Assembly: GCA_900543715.1 (NCBI GenBank)
Contig: UQSX01000129.1
Coordinates: 1-5,991 of the forward strand
DNA length: 5,991 nucleotides
Source: an uncultured Blautia sp.
Lineage (GTDB): Bacteria; Bacillota; Clostridia; Lachnospirales; Lachnospiraceae
Direction: 5' to 3'
Every line of letters starts with the position of its first letter. Within the stretch, counting starts at the first letter, position 1. A program made the position numbers and the translations under genes. Shown one piece after another: positions 5,124-5,991 of this stretch. Under the pieces are notes generated by a model. It saw only the letters and a list, made by a program, of their open reading frames with translations. It was not told where the DNA came from and did no database searches.

Positions 5124-5950
5124 AATGCTTCACCTGCCTTTTCCAAATCTGCCATTGCTGTTTCGTACTGTTCATCATTAGGAGCTTTTCCATGCCAATC
5201 CACTGAATTTTCCATATAAGAAACGCCTTTGCCTTTTACAGTCTTCATAACAATAGCGGTAGGCATTCCCTTTACGGTCCTGGCTTCGTCAAAAGCTGCT
5301 TTCAGCTGATCAAAGTCATTGCCGTCTTCCACGTTGATCACATGGAAATTAAATGCTTCAAATTTCTTGTCAATAGGGTATGGAGAGCATACGTCCTCGA
5401 TTTTTCCATCAATCTGCAGACCGTTGTTATCTACGATCACAACCAGGTTGTCCAGTTTTCTGTGACCGGCGAACATAGCTGCCTCCCAGACCTGGCCTTC
5501 CTCGATTTCTCCATCTCCAAGAAGAGTGTATACTCTGTAAGAATCGCCGTCCAGCTTAGCGCCTAAAGCCATTCCTACTGCTGCGGAGATTCCCTGTCCC
5601 AATGATCCGCTGGACATATCTACGCCCGGAATATGTTTCATATCCGGATGTCCCTGTAAATAGGAACCAAGATGACGTAAAGTTGTTAAGTCTTCTACCG
5701 GAAAATATCCTCTGTTAGCCAAAGTGGAATAGAGTCCCGGAGCCGTATGGCCTTTTGATAACACAAAACGGTCTCTGTCTGCTTTCTTTGGATCCTTCGG
5801 ATCAATATTCATTTCCTCAAAATATAAATAAGTAAACACATCTGCTGCTGATAAAGATCCGCCCGGATGTCCTGCTTTAGCGCTGTGCACTGCAGTTACA
5901 ATCCCTTTACGGACTTCATTGGCAGTTTTCTGAAGCTCTAATTTGTTCAT
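5111..5950 (-). CDS. Transketolase, N-terminal subunit
   Basis: A 279-residue protein forming the diphosphate-binding domain of a split transketolase. Motifs in order are AGHPGGSLSAADV (26-38), FVLSKGHTAPGLY (62-74), GSYLQGHPD (95-103), GSLGQGISAAVGMALGAK (115-132), the thiamine-diphosphate and metal motif starting GDGEIEEGQ (145-153) and ending DNN (174-176), and the C-terminal DWHGKAPN (251-258). The catalytic glutamate is absent here because it lies in the partner. Together the two chains (591 residues) approach the usual single-chain length of about 660. The ATG at 5950 has a perfect AGGAGG (5956-5961) five bases upstream, a stronger site than that of the partner. Only 41 bp of upstream sequence are in the window and no promoter is visible there, so the operon may extend further right. 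Confidence 0.95.
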   Translation of the reverse strand: MNKLELQKTANEVRKGIVTAVHSAKAGHPGGSLSAADVFTYLYFEEMNIDPKDPKKADRDRFVLSKGHTAPGLYSTLANRGYFPVEDLTTLRHLGSYLQGHPDMKHIPGVDMSSGSLGQGISAAVGMALGAKLDGDSYRVYTLLGDGEIEEGQVWEAAMFAGHRKLDNLVVIVDNNGLQIDGKIEDVCSPYPIDKKFEAFNFHVINVEDGNDFDQLKAAFDEARTVKGMPTAIVMKTVKGKGVSYMENSVDWHGKAPNDEQYETAMADLEKAGEALCQK

Positions 5951-5991
5951 ATAATCCTCCTGAAATTTATTCCTGCGAGCAAAGAGCCAGG

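Noticed and set aside
1..5991. CRISPR arrays, tRNA or rRNA genes, insertion sequences, riboswitches
   Set aside because: No regularly spaced repeats, cloverleaf-like sequence, transposase or conserved riboswitch core was found on either strand by reading.

Overview
The window looks like chromosomal DNA from an anaerobic, spore-forming Firmicute, most likely a Lachnospiraceae-type Clostridium relative. This is an inference from gene content: a transketolase split into two adjacent genes, a YyaC-type sporulation protein, a CvpA-family membrane protein, a DUF5711-type protein, AGGAGG-like ribosome binding sites and AT-rich intergenic DNA. No mobile element, tRNA, rRNA or CRISPR array is visible.

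Layout, left to right. Bases 1-219 hold no gene. A strong-looking sigma-A promoter with upstream phased A-tracts (25-87) fires leftwards out of the window. Next to it lie a perfect 24-bp inverted repeat (126-176) and a weak terminator-like hairpin (about 170-203). Bases 220-3396 are a minus-strand cluster of three envelope genes, read from right to left. The first encodes a membrane protein with an MPN/JAMM-like N-terminal domain lacking the catalytic histidines, one membrane segment, a long acidic linker and a C-terminal LysM domain. The second is a DUF5711-like membrane-anchored protein, here split by a +1 frameshift near 1372-1374. The third is a CvpA-family protein. A candidate internal promoter (2184-2212) sits over the end of the LysM gene. 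The divergent yyaC-like gene (3563-4144, plus strand) starts 166 bp from the LysM gene. A 9-bp-stem hairpin (4149-4168) lies between yyaC and the convergent transketolase pair and serves both directions. The two transketolase genes (4185-5123 C-terminal half, 5111-5950 N-terminal half, minus strand) overlap by 13 bp and fill the rest.

How they fit together. The transketolase halves should form one thiamine-diphosphate enzyme of the non-oxidative pentose phosphate pathway: the diphosphate/metal-binding motif is in one chain and the catalytic glutamate in the other. The three envelope genes encode one protein likely to link the cytoplasm to peptidoglycan, one probable extracytoplasmic repeat-rich protein on a membrane stalk, and one multi-pass membrane protein. 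Their joint role is unknown. Proximity to yyaC allows, but does not prove, a sporulation connection.

The most notable points are the degenerate MPN domain fused to LysM, the frameshift in the DUF5711-like gene, the perfect inverted repeat whose T and A runs are placed opposite to a normal terminator, and the outward promoter at the left edge.
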